Shown here: positions 14,438-22,592 of the stretch, in pieces
Position numbering within the stretch: the first letter of the stretch is position 1
Layout: the number at the start of each line of letters is the position of its first letter
Source of the DNA: Acuticoccus sp. MNP-M23
Lineage (GTDB): Bacteria > Pseudomonadota > Alphaproteobacteria > Rhizobiales > Amorphaceae
Assembly (NCBI RefSeq): GCF_031195445.1
Contig: NZ_CP133480.1
Coordinates: 3,216,501 to 3,280,500 of the forward strand
Reading direction: 5' to 3'
DNA: 64,000 bases
Made by a program: the position numbers and the translations under genes
Notes under the pieces: model-generated
What the model saw: the letters and a program-made list of their open reading frames with translations, nothing else
The model's database searches: none
Told to the model about the DNA's origin: nothing

Positions 14438-16213
14438 TCAGGGACTGGTGGCGAGGGTCGTTTCCGTCCGTTCCTGGATGCGCGCCAGCGCGTCCGGGGC
14501 TGTGATGAGGCCGCGCAGCATGTCGTGGATGCCTTCGCCGCAGATGCGGATGATTTCGCTGATCTGCGGGATCGGAGGGCGCGGCCAGAACTGGAGCTCG
14601 TCGCGCCAGCTCATCCCTTCGATGGCTTCGAAGATGGGCGACAGGCGCCGCACCTCGGGATCGGCGCTGACCGAGTAGCGCGGCACGGTGCGCGAGCCGT
14701 TGAGGACGTAAAGCTTCTGCGCTTCGGGCGAGGTGAAGGTGACGAGGGCGTCGGCGACTGCTTCGCGGCGTTCCGGCGCAAGGTTCGTCGGTATCCCCAG
14801 AACGTAGCCGCCCACGGGGGCGACGTTGGTGCGGCCGGGCTTTGCGGGGTGGGGGAGGTAGCCGGTCTTGCCGTGCGCGGGCGAGTCCGGATCAAGGTCG
14901 AAATAGGGGGCGACGAGGGTGTAGCCGAACGCCATCGGCACCTTGCCGGTGCCGTAGGGGCGCACGCGCTCGTACCAGCTCATCGACAGGATTTCCGGCG
15001 GCGAATAACGCAGGAGCTCAAGCATGTACTCTGCTGCTTCCAGCGCTTCGGGCGCATCGAAGCCGCCGTGGTAGGAGCCGCCTTCCAGGTGCGTGGCGTT
15101 GAAGCCGCCGGCGATCTTCGGCAGGTCGATCACGGTGGCGCCGAAGTCTGCGCAGATCATCATGAACTGGTGGCCGAGCGCGGTGCCGCGTGCACCGTTC
15201 CAGGCAATGCCGTAGCGGCCCTGGTCGGGCTTGTGGAAATGGCGGGCGGCGGCGAGCAGCTCGTCGGTGGTCTGCGGTGGGGCAAAACCTGCTTCTGCGA
15301 ACAGGTCGCGCCGGTAGAACAACACTTCCGGGGTGGTCTGCACCGGAACGCCGTAAGGGCGGTCGCCCCAGTGGCTCGCCTGCCAGCCGGCGGTGTGGAA
15401 GTCCGGCGGGTCGAGCTTTGCGGTCTCGACGAAATCGTCCAGCGGGGCAAGAACGCCGCGCTCGGCGAACTCGCCGATCCAGGGAAGGTCCACCGCGATG
15501 ATGTCGTAGCGGCTTTGCCGGCGCTCTGCGTTGCGAAGGGCCTCTTCGCGCAGCCTGTCGATGGAGAAGGCGCGCTGGTGGATCTCCGTGCCGATGATCT
15601 GCTGAAACTGGCGCTTGAGGTTGCCCATGACCATGAAGGTCGGGTCGCCGTGGACGAGGATGCGCAGGCCGCCGGCAAGCTGCAGCGGCTCTGCGATCGC
15701 GGGGACCGGCCCGATGGTGCGGGTCGCGTTGTAGCTGGCGCCGAAAAAATAGTCGTCGTACCGGTCGGTCACCAGGCGGGCGGCCAGCCGCGGCACGCGG
15801 GAGGCGAGCTGGTCCCAGCGGTCGATCAGCGTTTCGGACGGGTGAAGGGTGAAGCTCTTGCCGGACTTCGTTTTCGCGCGCTGGTCGATCAGCCCGCTTT
15901 CGACAAGCTCGGCAAGACGGCGTGTGGCCGTTGCATAGGGAACGCCGGAGGCCGCGATGGCCGAGGATGGTGTGACCTGCCGGCCTTCCAGATGGCTGAG
16001 CATCAGGTGGGACAGGATTTTAAGGCGTGGATTGGGCTGTTCGAGCTCCAGAAGTGCATCGAGCTCGACACCGAGATCGCCGAGGAACGTCATGACCTGC
16101 CGCACGCGTGCCTGCCCGATAACGCCCTGGGCCGGCGTATCGTCGCGGGGGAGAAGGTCTCCGGTCGGCATTTCTTTTGAAAGATCCAATTTGGATTTCT
16201 TGGGGGTGCGCAT
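14438..16213 (-). CDS. Winged-helix / solute-binding-protein fusion, putative cytoplasmic sugar-sensing regulator
   Basis: This 591-residue protein joins a DNA-binding domain to a periplasmic-binding-protein fold. Residues ~62-125 form a MarR/IclR-like winged helix (TPSSAIAASGVPYATATRRLAELVESGLIDQ, cut here as helix-turn-helix 83-100 and wing 111-124). Residues ~183-590 look like a family 1 extracellular solute-binding protein (DIIAVDLPWIGEFAERG, then YGVPVQTTPEVLFYRRDLF). No signal peptide or membrane segment is present, so the binding domain is cytoplasmic. The start MRTPKKSK is chosen on composition; an ATG 15 codons upstream is possible. It is divergent from a ribose-type ABC importer and flanked by two SDR genes; the promoter region carries matching 13-bp palindromes. 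Confidence 0.8.
   Translation of the reverse strand: MRTPKKSKLDLSKEMPTGDLLPRDDTPAQGVIGQARVRQVMTFLGDLGVELDALLELEQPNPRLKILSHLMLSHLEGRQVTPSSAIAASGVPYATATRRLAELVESGLIDQRAKTKSGKSFTLHPSETLIDRWDQLASRVPRLAARLVTDRYDDYFFGASYNATRTIGPVPAIAEPLQLAGGLRILVHGDPTFMVMGNLKRQFQQIIGTEIHQRAFSIDRLREEALRNAERRQSRYDIIAVDLPWIGEFAERGVLAPLDDFVETAKLDPPDFHTAGWQASHWGDRPYGVPVQTTPEVLFYRRDLFAEAGFAPPQTTDELLAAARHFHKPDQGRYGIAWNGARGTALGHQFMMICADFGATVIDLPKIAGGFNATHLEGGSYHGGFDAPEALEAAEYMLELLRYSPPEILSMSWYERVRPYGTGKVPMAFGYTLVAPYFDLDPDSPAHGKTGYLPHPAKPGRTNVAPVGGYVLGIPTNLAPERREAVADALVTFTSPEAQKLYVLNGSRTVPRYSVSADPEVRRLSPIFEAIEGMSWRDELQFWPRPPIPQISEIIRICGEGIHDMLRGLITAPDALARIQERTETTLATSP
16184..16196. promoter_or_regulatory. 13-bp palindrome, site 1 (candidate operator)
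   Basis: ATCCAATTTGGAT has 6-bp arms around one base. It lies within the first codons of the fusion regulator gene. It matches site 3 at 11 of 13 positions, which suggests autoregulation by the adjacent regulator. Confidence 0.5.
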
Positions 16214-16265
16214 TGCTGTCCGTCCGAACGTGTTGGAAGTCGAACTCCGGTGATACATTCAAAAT

Positions 16266-16278
16266 ATTCAAAACGAAT
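16266..16278. promoter_or_regulatory. 13-bp palindrome, site 2 (candidate operator)
   Basis: ATTCAAAACGAAT is a weaker relative of sites 1 and 3: it differs from site 3 at three positions, two of them symmetric changes. Its start is exactly 21 bases from the start of site 3, i.e. two helical turns, so dimers at both sites would lie on one face of the DNA. Confidence 0.4.
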
Positions 16279-16286
16279 ACACAGGC

Positions 16287-16299
16287 ATCCAAAATGGAT
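16287..16299. promoter_or_regulatory. 13-bp palindrome, site 3 (candidate operator)
   Basis: ATCCAAAATGGAT has 5-bp arms around AAA. It lies in the 208-base divergent promoter between the fusion regulator and the ABC importer, about 120 bases before the binding-protein start codon. A TTGGAC just downstream (16303-16308) could be a -35 element for the importer, but no convincing -10 was found. Confidence 0.5.
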
Positions 16300-16421
16300 A
16301 AATTGGACGCACGCTCGTGGCGGCAAACACGGCAAGTTGGCCGCCATCGCTCCAGCGCCGCGAACACAGACGTCGCGGGCTGGTGAGACTTGATTGCGAA
16401 CACACTTGGGGAGGACGATTA

Positions 16422-17384
16422 ATGAAGAAGACCGCACTTACGCTGGCCGCCACCACGGCACTGGTAACCTTTGCCGGCGCTGCTCTGGCACAGGACAAGG
16501 CATTCACCATCGGCATCACGCAGAACAATGTCGGCGTGGACAGCTACCAGACCACGTATGAGCAGGCGTTCATCGAAGCGGCGGGCGCCAACGACAAGGT
16601 CGACACGGTCGTTCTGGATGCCGGCGGCGACGTGGCCCGCCAGATCGCCCAGATCGAAGACCTCATCCAGCAGGACGTGGATGCCATCATCATCTGGCCG
16701 ACCAATGGCGAGGCGGTCATCCCCGCTGTGCGCAAGGCCAAGCAGGCCGGCATCCCCGTGGTGGTCACCAATTCCAACATCGCCGAGCCGGGCTTCGACT
16801 TCGTGGCGTCCTTCTCCGGCCCCGACAACATCACGCAAGGCCGCTACGCTGCCGAAATCATGTGCGACAAGTTCAAGGCCGAAGGCACCGAGAACGAGGC
16901 GCAGATTGTCCAGGTTTCGGGTCAGCCGGGCTACACCACCGCCATCGAGCGGGCGAAGGGCTTTGAGGACCGCCTGCCGGAAGTGTGCCCCAACGTGACC
17001 CTGATGGAGACCCAGCCGGGCGACTGGAACCGCGAAAAGTCGCAGCAGGTGATGGAAGCCTTCCTCATCAAGTACGACGACATCGACGGTGTTTATGCCG
17101 GCGATGACAACATGGGCGTTGGCGCGCTGAACGCCGCCAAGGCTGCCGGCCGTGCCGGTGACATCGTGTTCGTGGGCGCCACCAACTTCGCCGTTGGCTA
17201 CGACGCGATGAGCGCGGGCGACTACTGGGGCTCGATCTACCAGTCGCCGGTGGACGATGCGAAGGCCGCACTCCAGACTGCGCTCGACGTGCTGGACGGC
17301 AAGGACGTGCCGTTCCTCAACTATTTCGACACGCCGAAGATCACCCAGGACAACATGAAGGACTACACCAAGCCGGTGTTCTGA
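16422..17384 (+). CDS. Ribose-type ABC importer, periplasmic sugar-binding protein
   Basis: This 320-residue Peripla_BP_4-family protein has a clear signal peptide (MKKTALTLAATTALVTFAGAALA, cleavage before QDKAF). The fold pattern includes TIGITQNNVGVDSYQTTYEQ near the N-terminus, QDVDAIIIWPTNGEAVIPAV, NSNIAEPGFDF and GVYAGDDNMGVGAL. GGGAGG precedes the ATG by eight bases. It is the first gene of a plus-strand operon with an SDR, two RbsC-type permeases and a double ATPase. The family takes up pentoses, hexoses, polyols or autoinducer-type sugars; the exact ligand is unknown. A hairpin follows the gene. Confidence 0.9.
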   Translation: MKKTALTLAATTALVTFAGAALAQDKAFTIGITQNNVGVDSYQTTYEQAFIEAAGANDKVDTVVLDAGGDVARQIAQIEDLIQQDVDAIIIWPTNGEAVIPAVRKAKQAGIPVVVTNSNIAEPGFDFVASFSGPDNITQGRYAAEIMCDKFKAEGTENEAQIVQVSGQPGYTTAIERAKGFEDRLPEVCPNVTLMETQPGDWNREKSQQVMEAFLIKYDDIDGVYAGDDNMGVGALNAAKAAGRAGDIVFVGATNFAVGYDAMSAGDYWGSIYQSPVDDAKAALQTALDVLDGKDVPFLNYFDTPKITQDNMKDYTKPVF

Positions 17385-17411
17385 GCCGGCTTTTTGACCC
17401 TTCGAGACCGG

Positions 17412-17433
17412 GAGGGGCGCCGAGGTGCCCCTC
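17412..17433 (+). promoter_or_regulatory. Hairpin after the sugar-binding protein gene
   Basis: GAGGGGC and GCCCCTC form a 7-bp stem around an 8-base loop, followed by CTCCAAAAG. It sits between the binding-protein gene and the SDR gene. Such hairpins often stabilise the binding-protein message or partly terminate, giving more binding protein than permease. No strong T-run is present. Confidence 0.4.
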
Positions 17434-17467
17434 TCCAAAAGACTATATAAAACAGTGGGAGGGCGCT

Positions 17468-18265
17468 ATGGGCAGGGTCACGGACCGTGTCTGTCTCGTG
17501 ACGGGCGCCGCACGCGGCATCGGTCGCGCCATCGGTGAGGCGTTGCTGGCTGAGGGCGCAAGCGTCTGCTTTGCCGACCTCGACGGCGACAAGGCGGCCA
17601 GGGTCGCCGACGCTGCCAGTGCAAAGGCAGACGGACGGGGCGGCAACGCCATGGGCATTGCCGTTGACGTGCGCGAACGCGACCAGGTGCGCGAGATGAT
17701 TGCCCGCACCGTGGAGCGGTTCGGCCGGCTGGACGTGAAGTTCAACAACGCCGGCGTCAACAAGCCCATGCGCTTCATGGACGTTGACGAGTCCAACTGG
17801 AATTTCATCATGGGCGTCAACGGCCTCGGCTGCCTCATCGGCATTCAGGAGGCGGCCCGCCAGATGATTGCCCAAGGCGGGGGCGGCAAGATCGTCAACA
17901 CCGCCTCGGTCGCGAGCCGCCAGGGCTTCGACAACGTCGCGCCCTACTGCGCGTCCAAGTGGGCGGTAGTCTCGCTCACCCAGTCTGCCGCGCGCGATCT
18001 TGCGCGCCACAACATCACCGTCACCGGTTTTGCGCCGGGCGTCGTCGCCACGGAGATGTGGGAAGAGGTCGACCGCGACCTGATGGAGATCGGCGCTGCC
18101 GAAAGGCCGGGCCAGGCGATGGAAGAGTTTTCAGCCAACATCTTGCGCGGACGCGTTGCGGTTCCCGGTGACATCACCGGCACCACCACGTTCCTCGCCT
18201 CCAGGGACAGCGATTACATGACGGGCCAGATCGTGATGATCGACGGGGGGATGACACTCGTATGA
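17468..18265 (+). CDS. Short-chain dehydrogenase/reductase inside the sugar ABC operon
   Basis: This 265-residue SDR has TGAARGIGRAIGEA (cofactor), FNNAGVNKPMRF, catalytic Ser in NTASVASRQG and YCASKWAV (YxxxK), and YMTGQIVMIDGG at the C-terminus. GGGAGGG lies four bases before the ATG. It overlaps the permease start by four bases (ATGA), so it is firmly part of the importer transcript, and probably acts on the imported sugar or polyol. It is similar along its length to the SDR at 13613-14425. Confidence 0.88.
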   Translation: MGRVTDRVCLVTGAARGIGRAIGEALLAEGASVCFADLDGDKAARVADAASAKADGRGGNAMGIAVDVRERDQVREMIARTVERFGRLDVKFNNAGVNKPMRFMDVDESNWNFIMGVNGLGCLIGIQEAARQMIAQGGGGKIVNTASVASRQGFDNVAPYCASKWAVVSLTQSAARDLARHNITVTGFAPGVVATEMWEEVDRDLMEIGAAERPGQAMEEFSANILRGRVAVPGDITGTTTFLASRDSDYMTGQIVMIDGGMTLV

Positions 18266-19305
18266 CGGATCATGCCGCCGACAACACCGCAAACCCCAAT
18301 CCACCAAATCAGCGCCCCGCCGCGCCCGCACAGGAGGCGGGACCGGGGCGCAACTGGGGCCAGATCCTGGCCTCACAGGGCATCCTCATTGCCTTTGCCG
18401 TCTTCATGATCGGCTTTACCATCGTCTCGCCCCGCTTCCTCAGCCCGGACAATGTCATGGGCGTGGTGCGGTCCTCGGCAATTCTCGGCGTGATGGCGCT
18501 GGGCGTCACCTTCGTGGTGATTTCCGGCAACCTCGATCTTTCGGTCGGCTCCATGATGAGCTTTTCCACCATTGTGGTGCTCGACCTTCACGACCGGCTG
18601 GGGCCGCTTCTGGCGATCCCCGGCATGTTCGTCATGACGCTGGCGCTGGGGGCCATCAACGGCTTCCTGATCGGCTATCTCAAGCTGAACTCGCTGATTG
18701 TGACCCTCGGCATGCTATCGGCGATTCACGGGCTGACGCTCACCTATTCGGGCGGCAAGAACATGGACATTGCCGACAAGGACGGCACCTGGTTCGCCTT
18801 CTTCGGCCAGGGCGACATTCTCGGCCTGCCGATGCCGATCATCATCTTTGCAGCCCTTGCCGTGCTCCTGACAATTCTCCTCGCCAGAACGCCCTTTGGC
18901 CGCAAGGTCTACGCGGTTGGCGGCAACGGTACGGCGGCAACCTTCTCTGGCGTTCGCCGGGCCCGCACGGTGTTCTTCTGCTACCTCATTTCGGCAGGGT
19001 GCGTGGGCGTTGCCGGCATCCTCCAGGCGTCCCGCTCGCTGGGCTCCCAGAATACTGTGGGGCAGGGGCTGGAACTTGAAGTTCTCGCCGCCGTCATCCT
19101 CGGCGGCGCATCCTTGCTCGGCGGCTCGGGCACCATCTTCAAGACCGTCATCGGCGTTCTCATTCTGGGCTTCATCCAGAACGGACTGCTCATTGCCGGG
19201 CTCCAGTTCTACGCCCAGTACGTGGTTACCTGGATCATCATCATCCTGGCGGTGTGGCTGGACGTGGCGGCCAAGCGCGGCCGGCTCCTGTCACCGATCG
19301 CTTGA
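18262..19305 (+). CDS. Ribose-type ABC importer permease 1 (RbsC-like)
   Basis: This 347-residue membrane protein is of the RbsC/AraH family with about ten hydrophobic segments. Family marks are VVISGNLDLSVGSMMS, NGFLIGYLKLNSLIVTLGM, RTPFGRKVYAVGGN and AAVILGGASLLGGSGTI. The N-terminal ~35 residues are a Pro/Ala-rich cytoplasmic extension. It starts inside the stop of the SDR gene. A second RbsC-like permease follows, so the channel is probably a heterodimer. Confidence 0.9.
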   Translation: MTDHAADNTANPNPPNQRPAAPAQEAGPGRNWGQILASQGILIAFAVFMIGFTIVSPRFLSPDNVMGVVRSSAILGVMALGVTFVVISGNLDLSVGSMMSFSTIVVLDLHDRLGPLLAIPGMFVMTLALGAINGFLIGYLKLNSLIVTLGMLSAIHGLTLTYSGGKNMDIADKDGTWFAFFGQGDILGLPMPIIIFAALAVLLTILLARTPFGRKVYAVGGNGTAATFSGVRRARTVFFCYLISAGCVGVAGILQASRSLGSQNTVGQGLELEVLAAVILGGASLLGGSGTIFKTVIGVLILGFIQNGLLIAGLQFYAQYVVTWIIIILAVWLDVAAKRGRLLSPIA

Positions 19306-19316
19306 GGAGGCAACCC

Positions 19317-20321
19317 ATGCAACCCGGCAGCCTGTCCACCTTTCTGAAGCGCGGCGCGATCTGGGCGTTCATCCTGATCGAGCTGGCCTTCTTCTCCATC
19401 GTCGGTGATGCGATCTCCGTCACCGACAGCGCCTTCCTGCAGCCCGACAACATGCTGCTTCTCATCAAGCAATCGGCCCCCATCGGCATCATCGCGCTGG
19501 GCATGACCGTCGTCATGATCAACGGCAACATCGACCTTTCGGTCGGCGCCATCTTCGCGCTGGCGGCCATCGTGCTTCTCACCGTTCTGGGTCTTCCCTC
19601 GGTGCAGGCGCTGGGCGATGTCGGCGCCATCATCGTCGCGTGGGCCGCCGCGCTCGGCACCGGTCTTCTGCTTGGCGCGGTCAACGGGCTGATCGTCTGG
19701 AAGACGGGCGTCGACGCGTTCATCGTCACGCTGGGGTCCATGCTCGGCTTCCGCGGCCTCGTGTTCATGATTAACGGCGAGCAACCCACCTCGGAGCTGA
19801 ACTGGACGCTGATCGACTTTTCCGAGGCCCATTTCCTCGGCCTGTCCACGCCCACATGGTTCCTCGTCGGCGCCACGCTGGTCCTGTGGTTCATGATGCG
19901 CTTCACCGTCCACGGCCGGAACGCTTACGCCATCGGCGACAACCGCGAGGCGGCCGTCAATGCCGGCATCCGCGTCGGTCCGCACATGATGATCAACTTC
20001 ATGCTGATCGGCCTTCTGGCTGCGCTGTCGGCGGTGGTGTTCTACTCCGAAAGCGGCTCGGTGAACCCCAACGACGGGACCCTTTACGAGCTTTGGGCCA
20101 TCACCGCGGTCGTCCTCGGCGGCACCAAGCTCACCGGCGGCTCGGGGTCGATCATCTCGACGCTGGGCGGGGTCATCGCCATCCAGCTCCTGCGCAAGGG
20201 GCTCGGCCACATCGGCGCCGACACCGAGACCGTGAACCTCGTCATCGGCATCATTCTCATCGCGGTCCTCTTCCTCGACCGCCAGCTCGACGTGAAGGGC
20301 AAGGAGGCGCTCAGGGTATGA
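19317..20321 (+). CDS. Ribose-type ABC importer permease 2 (RbsC-like)
   Basis: This 334-residue RbsC-family permease has GMTVVMINGNIDLSVGAIFA, NGLIVWKTGVDAFIVTLGS, YAIGDNREAAVNAGIRV and AITAVVLGGTKLTGGSGSI. The ATG at MQPGSLST has GAGGAGG six bases upstream. It overlaps the ATPase start (ATGA). It is diverged from permease 1, especially in the outer loops (INGEQPTSELNW), consistent with a heterodimeric channel. Confidence 0.9.
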   Translation: MQPGSLSTFLKRGAIWAFILIELAFFSIVGDAISVTDSAFLQPDNMLLLIKQSAPIGIIALGMTVVMINGNIDLSVGAIFALAAIVLLTVLGLPSVQALGDVGAIIVAWAAALGTGLLLGAVNGLIVWKTGVDAFIVTLGSMLGFRGLVFMINGEQPTSELNWTLIDFSEAHFLGLSTPTWFLVGATLVLWFMMRFTVHGRNAYAIGDNREAAVNAGIRVGPHMMINFMLIGLLAALSAVVFYSESGSVNPNDGTLYELWAITAVVLGGTKLTGGSGSIISTLGGVIAIQLLRKGLGHIGADTETVNLVIGIILIAVLFLDRQLDVKGKEALRV

Positions 20322-21829
20322 CCGATTTGAAACCGGCTCTTCGGCTGGAGGGCATCACCAAGACTTTCCCCGGCGTGCGTGCGCTCGACGATGTGTCCTT
20401 CTCCGTCCTGCCTGGCGAAGTCCATGCGCTGATGGGGGAGAACGGCGCCGGCAAGTCCACGCTGATGAAGTGTCTTGGCGGGGTGTACCAGCCCAACGGC
20501 GGGAAGATCATCGTGGATGATGCCGAGGTGCGGATGGCGACGCCCCTGGCGGCCAAGGCCAAGGGTATCATCTTCATCCACCAAGAGCTTTCGCTGGCGA
20601 CCGAGCTTTCGGTGGCGGAAAATATCTACCTTGGCGAACTGCCGCGCAAATCGTTCGGCCGGGTGGACTTCAAGCAGCTGTTCGACGCCACCGACGCCAT
20701 CCTCTCTAAATTGAATGTCAGCTTCGACGCGCGAACCCGCGTCGGCACGCTCTCCATCGCCAACCAGCAGATGGTCGAGATCGCTCGTGCGCTGACCCAC
20801 CACGCCAAGGCGGTCATCTTCGACGAGCCCACCGCATCGCTCACCGACGCTGAAAAGGTCGTGCTGTTCGACGTGATTGCCGATCTCAAGGCATCGGGTG
20901 TCGGGATCATCTACATCTCCCACCGGATGGAGGAGATCTTCAAGATCACCGATCGGATCACGGTCCTGCGCGACGGGCAGTTCCGCGGCACGCTCACCAC
21001 CGCCGAGACTGACGAGAACGAGGTCACGCAGCTGATGATCGGTCGCGCGCTGGACCTTTCGCGCAGCGTGTCCGACCATGCTCTCGGCGATGTGGCGCTG
21101 GAGGTGAAGGGGCTGTCCTGCGGCAAGCTTTTCTCCGACGTATCGTTTTCGGTGCGCCGGGGCGAGGTGGTCGGGTTTTACGGCCTTGTCGGCGCGGGGC
21201 GGACCGAGATTGCGGAGACGCTGTTCGGCCTTCGCGAACCGACCGCAGGTTCCATCTGGCTGGACGGGGTGGAGACGCGCATGGCCTCGCCGGTCGACGC
21301 CATCGCCAATGGCATCAGCCTCGTCCCGGAGGACCGGAAGGGGCAGGGGCTGGTGCTCGGCATGAACGGGCGCGACAACATCACCCTGCCGCAGGTGGAT
21401 GGGATGACCGCCGGCCCGTTCGTGTCCCACGGCGACGAGATCGAGATTTTCGACCGCTACAAGACCCTCCTCGACATCCGCACGCCGGGCTGGCGCCAGC
21501 AGGCAAAGAATCTGTCCGGCGGCAACCAGCAGAAGATCGTCATCGGTAAGTGGCTCGCCATGAAGCCGAAGGTGCTGATTGTCGACGAGCCGACCCGCGG
21601 CATCGACGTCGGCTCGAAGTCGGAGATCCACAACATCATCCGCAAGCTGGCGGCGGAGGGATACGCAGTGATCGTCATCTCCTCCGAGATGCCGGAGGTG
21701 CTGCACGTATCGGACCGGATCATCGCGATGTACCACGGCCGGATCAGCCGCACCTTCGAAACCGACGAGGTGACGGAGGACAACCTGATCCAGGCCATCT
21801 CCGGGATAGACGACGCGCACGCCGCCTGA
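20318..21829 (+). CDS. Ribose-type ABC importer, double ATP-binding protein (RbsA-like)
   Basis: This 503-residue protein has two ABC domains. Domain 1 has Walker A GENGAGKSTLMKCL, a signature-like LSIANQQMVEIARAL and Walker B AVIFDEPTASLTD. Domain 2 has the degenerate Walker A YGLVGAGRTEIAETL usual for RbsA-type proteins, signature NLSGGNQQKIVIGKWL and Walker B VLIVDEPTRGIDVGSK. It energises the two permeases upstream and ends the operon, 11 bases before a convergent gene. Confidence 0.93.
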   Translation: MTDLKPALRLEGITKTFPGVRALDDVSFSVLPGEVHALMGENGAGKSTLMKCLGGVYQPNGGKIIVDDAEVRMATPLAAKAKGIIFIHQELSLATELSVAENIYLGELPRKSFGRVDFKQLFDATDAILSKLNVSFDARTRVGTLSIANQQMVEIARALTHHAKAVIFDEPTASLTDAEKVVLFDVIADLKASGVGIIYISHRMEEIFKITDRITVLRDGQFRGTLTTAETDENEVTQLMIGRALDLSRSVSDHALGDVALEVKGLSCGKLFSDVSFSVRRGEVVGFYGLVGAGRTEIAETLFGLREPTAGSIWLDGVETRMASPVDAIANGISLVPEDRKGQGLVLGMNGRDNITLPQVDGMTAGPFVSHGDEIEIFDRYKTLLDIRTPGWRQQAKNLSGGNQQKIVIGKWLAMKPKVLIVDEPTRGIDVGSKSEIHNIIRKLAAEGYAVIVISSEMPEVLHVSDRIIAMYHGRISRTFETDEVTEDNLIQAISGIDDAHAA

Positions 21830-21840
21830 CCGGGGCAGAG

Positions 21841-22518
21841 TCAGCGTGCCTTTTCGGCAAGCCAGATGGTGTGGCGGCCGCCGCGCCTGGTGCGGCCGGC
21901 CCGGACGGTCCGGGTGCTGACGCTGAAGCCGCAGCGGGCAAGGCGGGCCGAAAATGCCTGGTCCGGTGCGGCAGACCAGACGGCAAGGACGCCGCCCGCC
22001 GTCAGTGCACGGCGTGTGGCAAGAAGCCCTTTGTCGGCGTAGAGCGCGTCATTCTCCGGGCGGGTGAGGCCGTCGGGGCCGTTGTCCACGTCAAGCAGGA
22101 TGGCGTCGTAGGTGCCGGATGCCTCGCGGATGGCAGTCCGGACATCGCCGGTTTCCACACGCACGCGCGGGTCGGCCAGGCATTCGCCGAAGACGGCCGC
22201 CATGTGTGCGCCGGCCCAGTCGATCAGCTCCGGCACGATTTCGGACACGACCAGACGGGCACCCGGCGGCGCGACCGATTGCGCCGCGCGCAGGGTGAAC
22301 CCCATGCCGAGACCCCCGATCAGAACGTGCGGAGCGGGGCGCTCGCCAAGGCGCTCCATCGCAAGGGTGGCGAGCGCTTCCTCCGAACCGCCGAGCCTGC
22401 TGTTCATCAGCTCGTTGCCGTCTGAAAGGCGAATGGAAAACTCGTCGCCCCGCCGCAGGAGCCTGAGTGCGCCGCCGCCCGGAGCGGTTGCCGTCGCAAG
22501 CGGTATCCACGGCAGCAT
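21841..22518 (-). CDS. Spermidine synthase-like / SAM-dependent methyltransferase-fold protein
   Basis: This 225-residue protein shows a Rossmann-type pattern of the spermidine synthase/methyltransferase superfamily: VLIGGLGMGFTLRAA (glycine-rich loop), LVVSEIVPELIDWAG (acidic end of strand 2), YDAILLDVDNGPDGL, and GGVLAVWSAAPDQAFSARL. It lacks the N-terminal beta-tetramerisation domain of true spermidine synthases (usually ~280-300 residues). AGGAG lies eight bases before the ATG. It stands alone on the minus strand between convergent operons. Function beyond the fold is not known. Confidence 0.7.
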   Translation of the reverse strand: MLPWIPLATATAPGGGALRLLRRGDEFSIRLSDGNELMNSRLGGSEEALATLAMERLGERPAPHVLIGGLGMGFTLRAAQSVAPPGARLVVSEIVPELIDWAGAHMAAVFGECLADPRVRVETGDVRTAIREASGTYDAILLDVDNGPDGLTRPENDALYADKGLLATRRALTAGGVLAVWSAAPDQAFSARLARCGFSVSTRTVRAGRTRRGGRHTIWLAEKAR

Positions 22519-22592
22519 CGTGCACTCCTGTCGCCTGATGGGACCTGCGGCGTATCCGATTGCAGCTGGTTGGTGAAGGCTGGGCGTGCGGT

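Noticed and set aside
13604-16180. An 858-codon plus-strand open frame opposite the SDR and fusion regulator genes
   Set aside because: It crosses two real minus-strand genes and their intergenic gap, and its composition is low-complexity with no fold signature.
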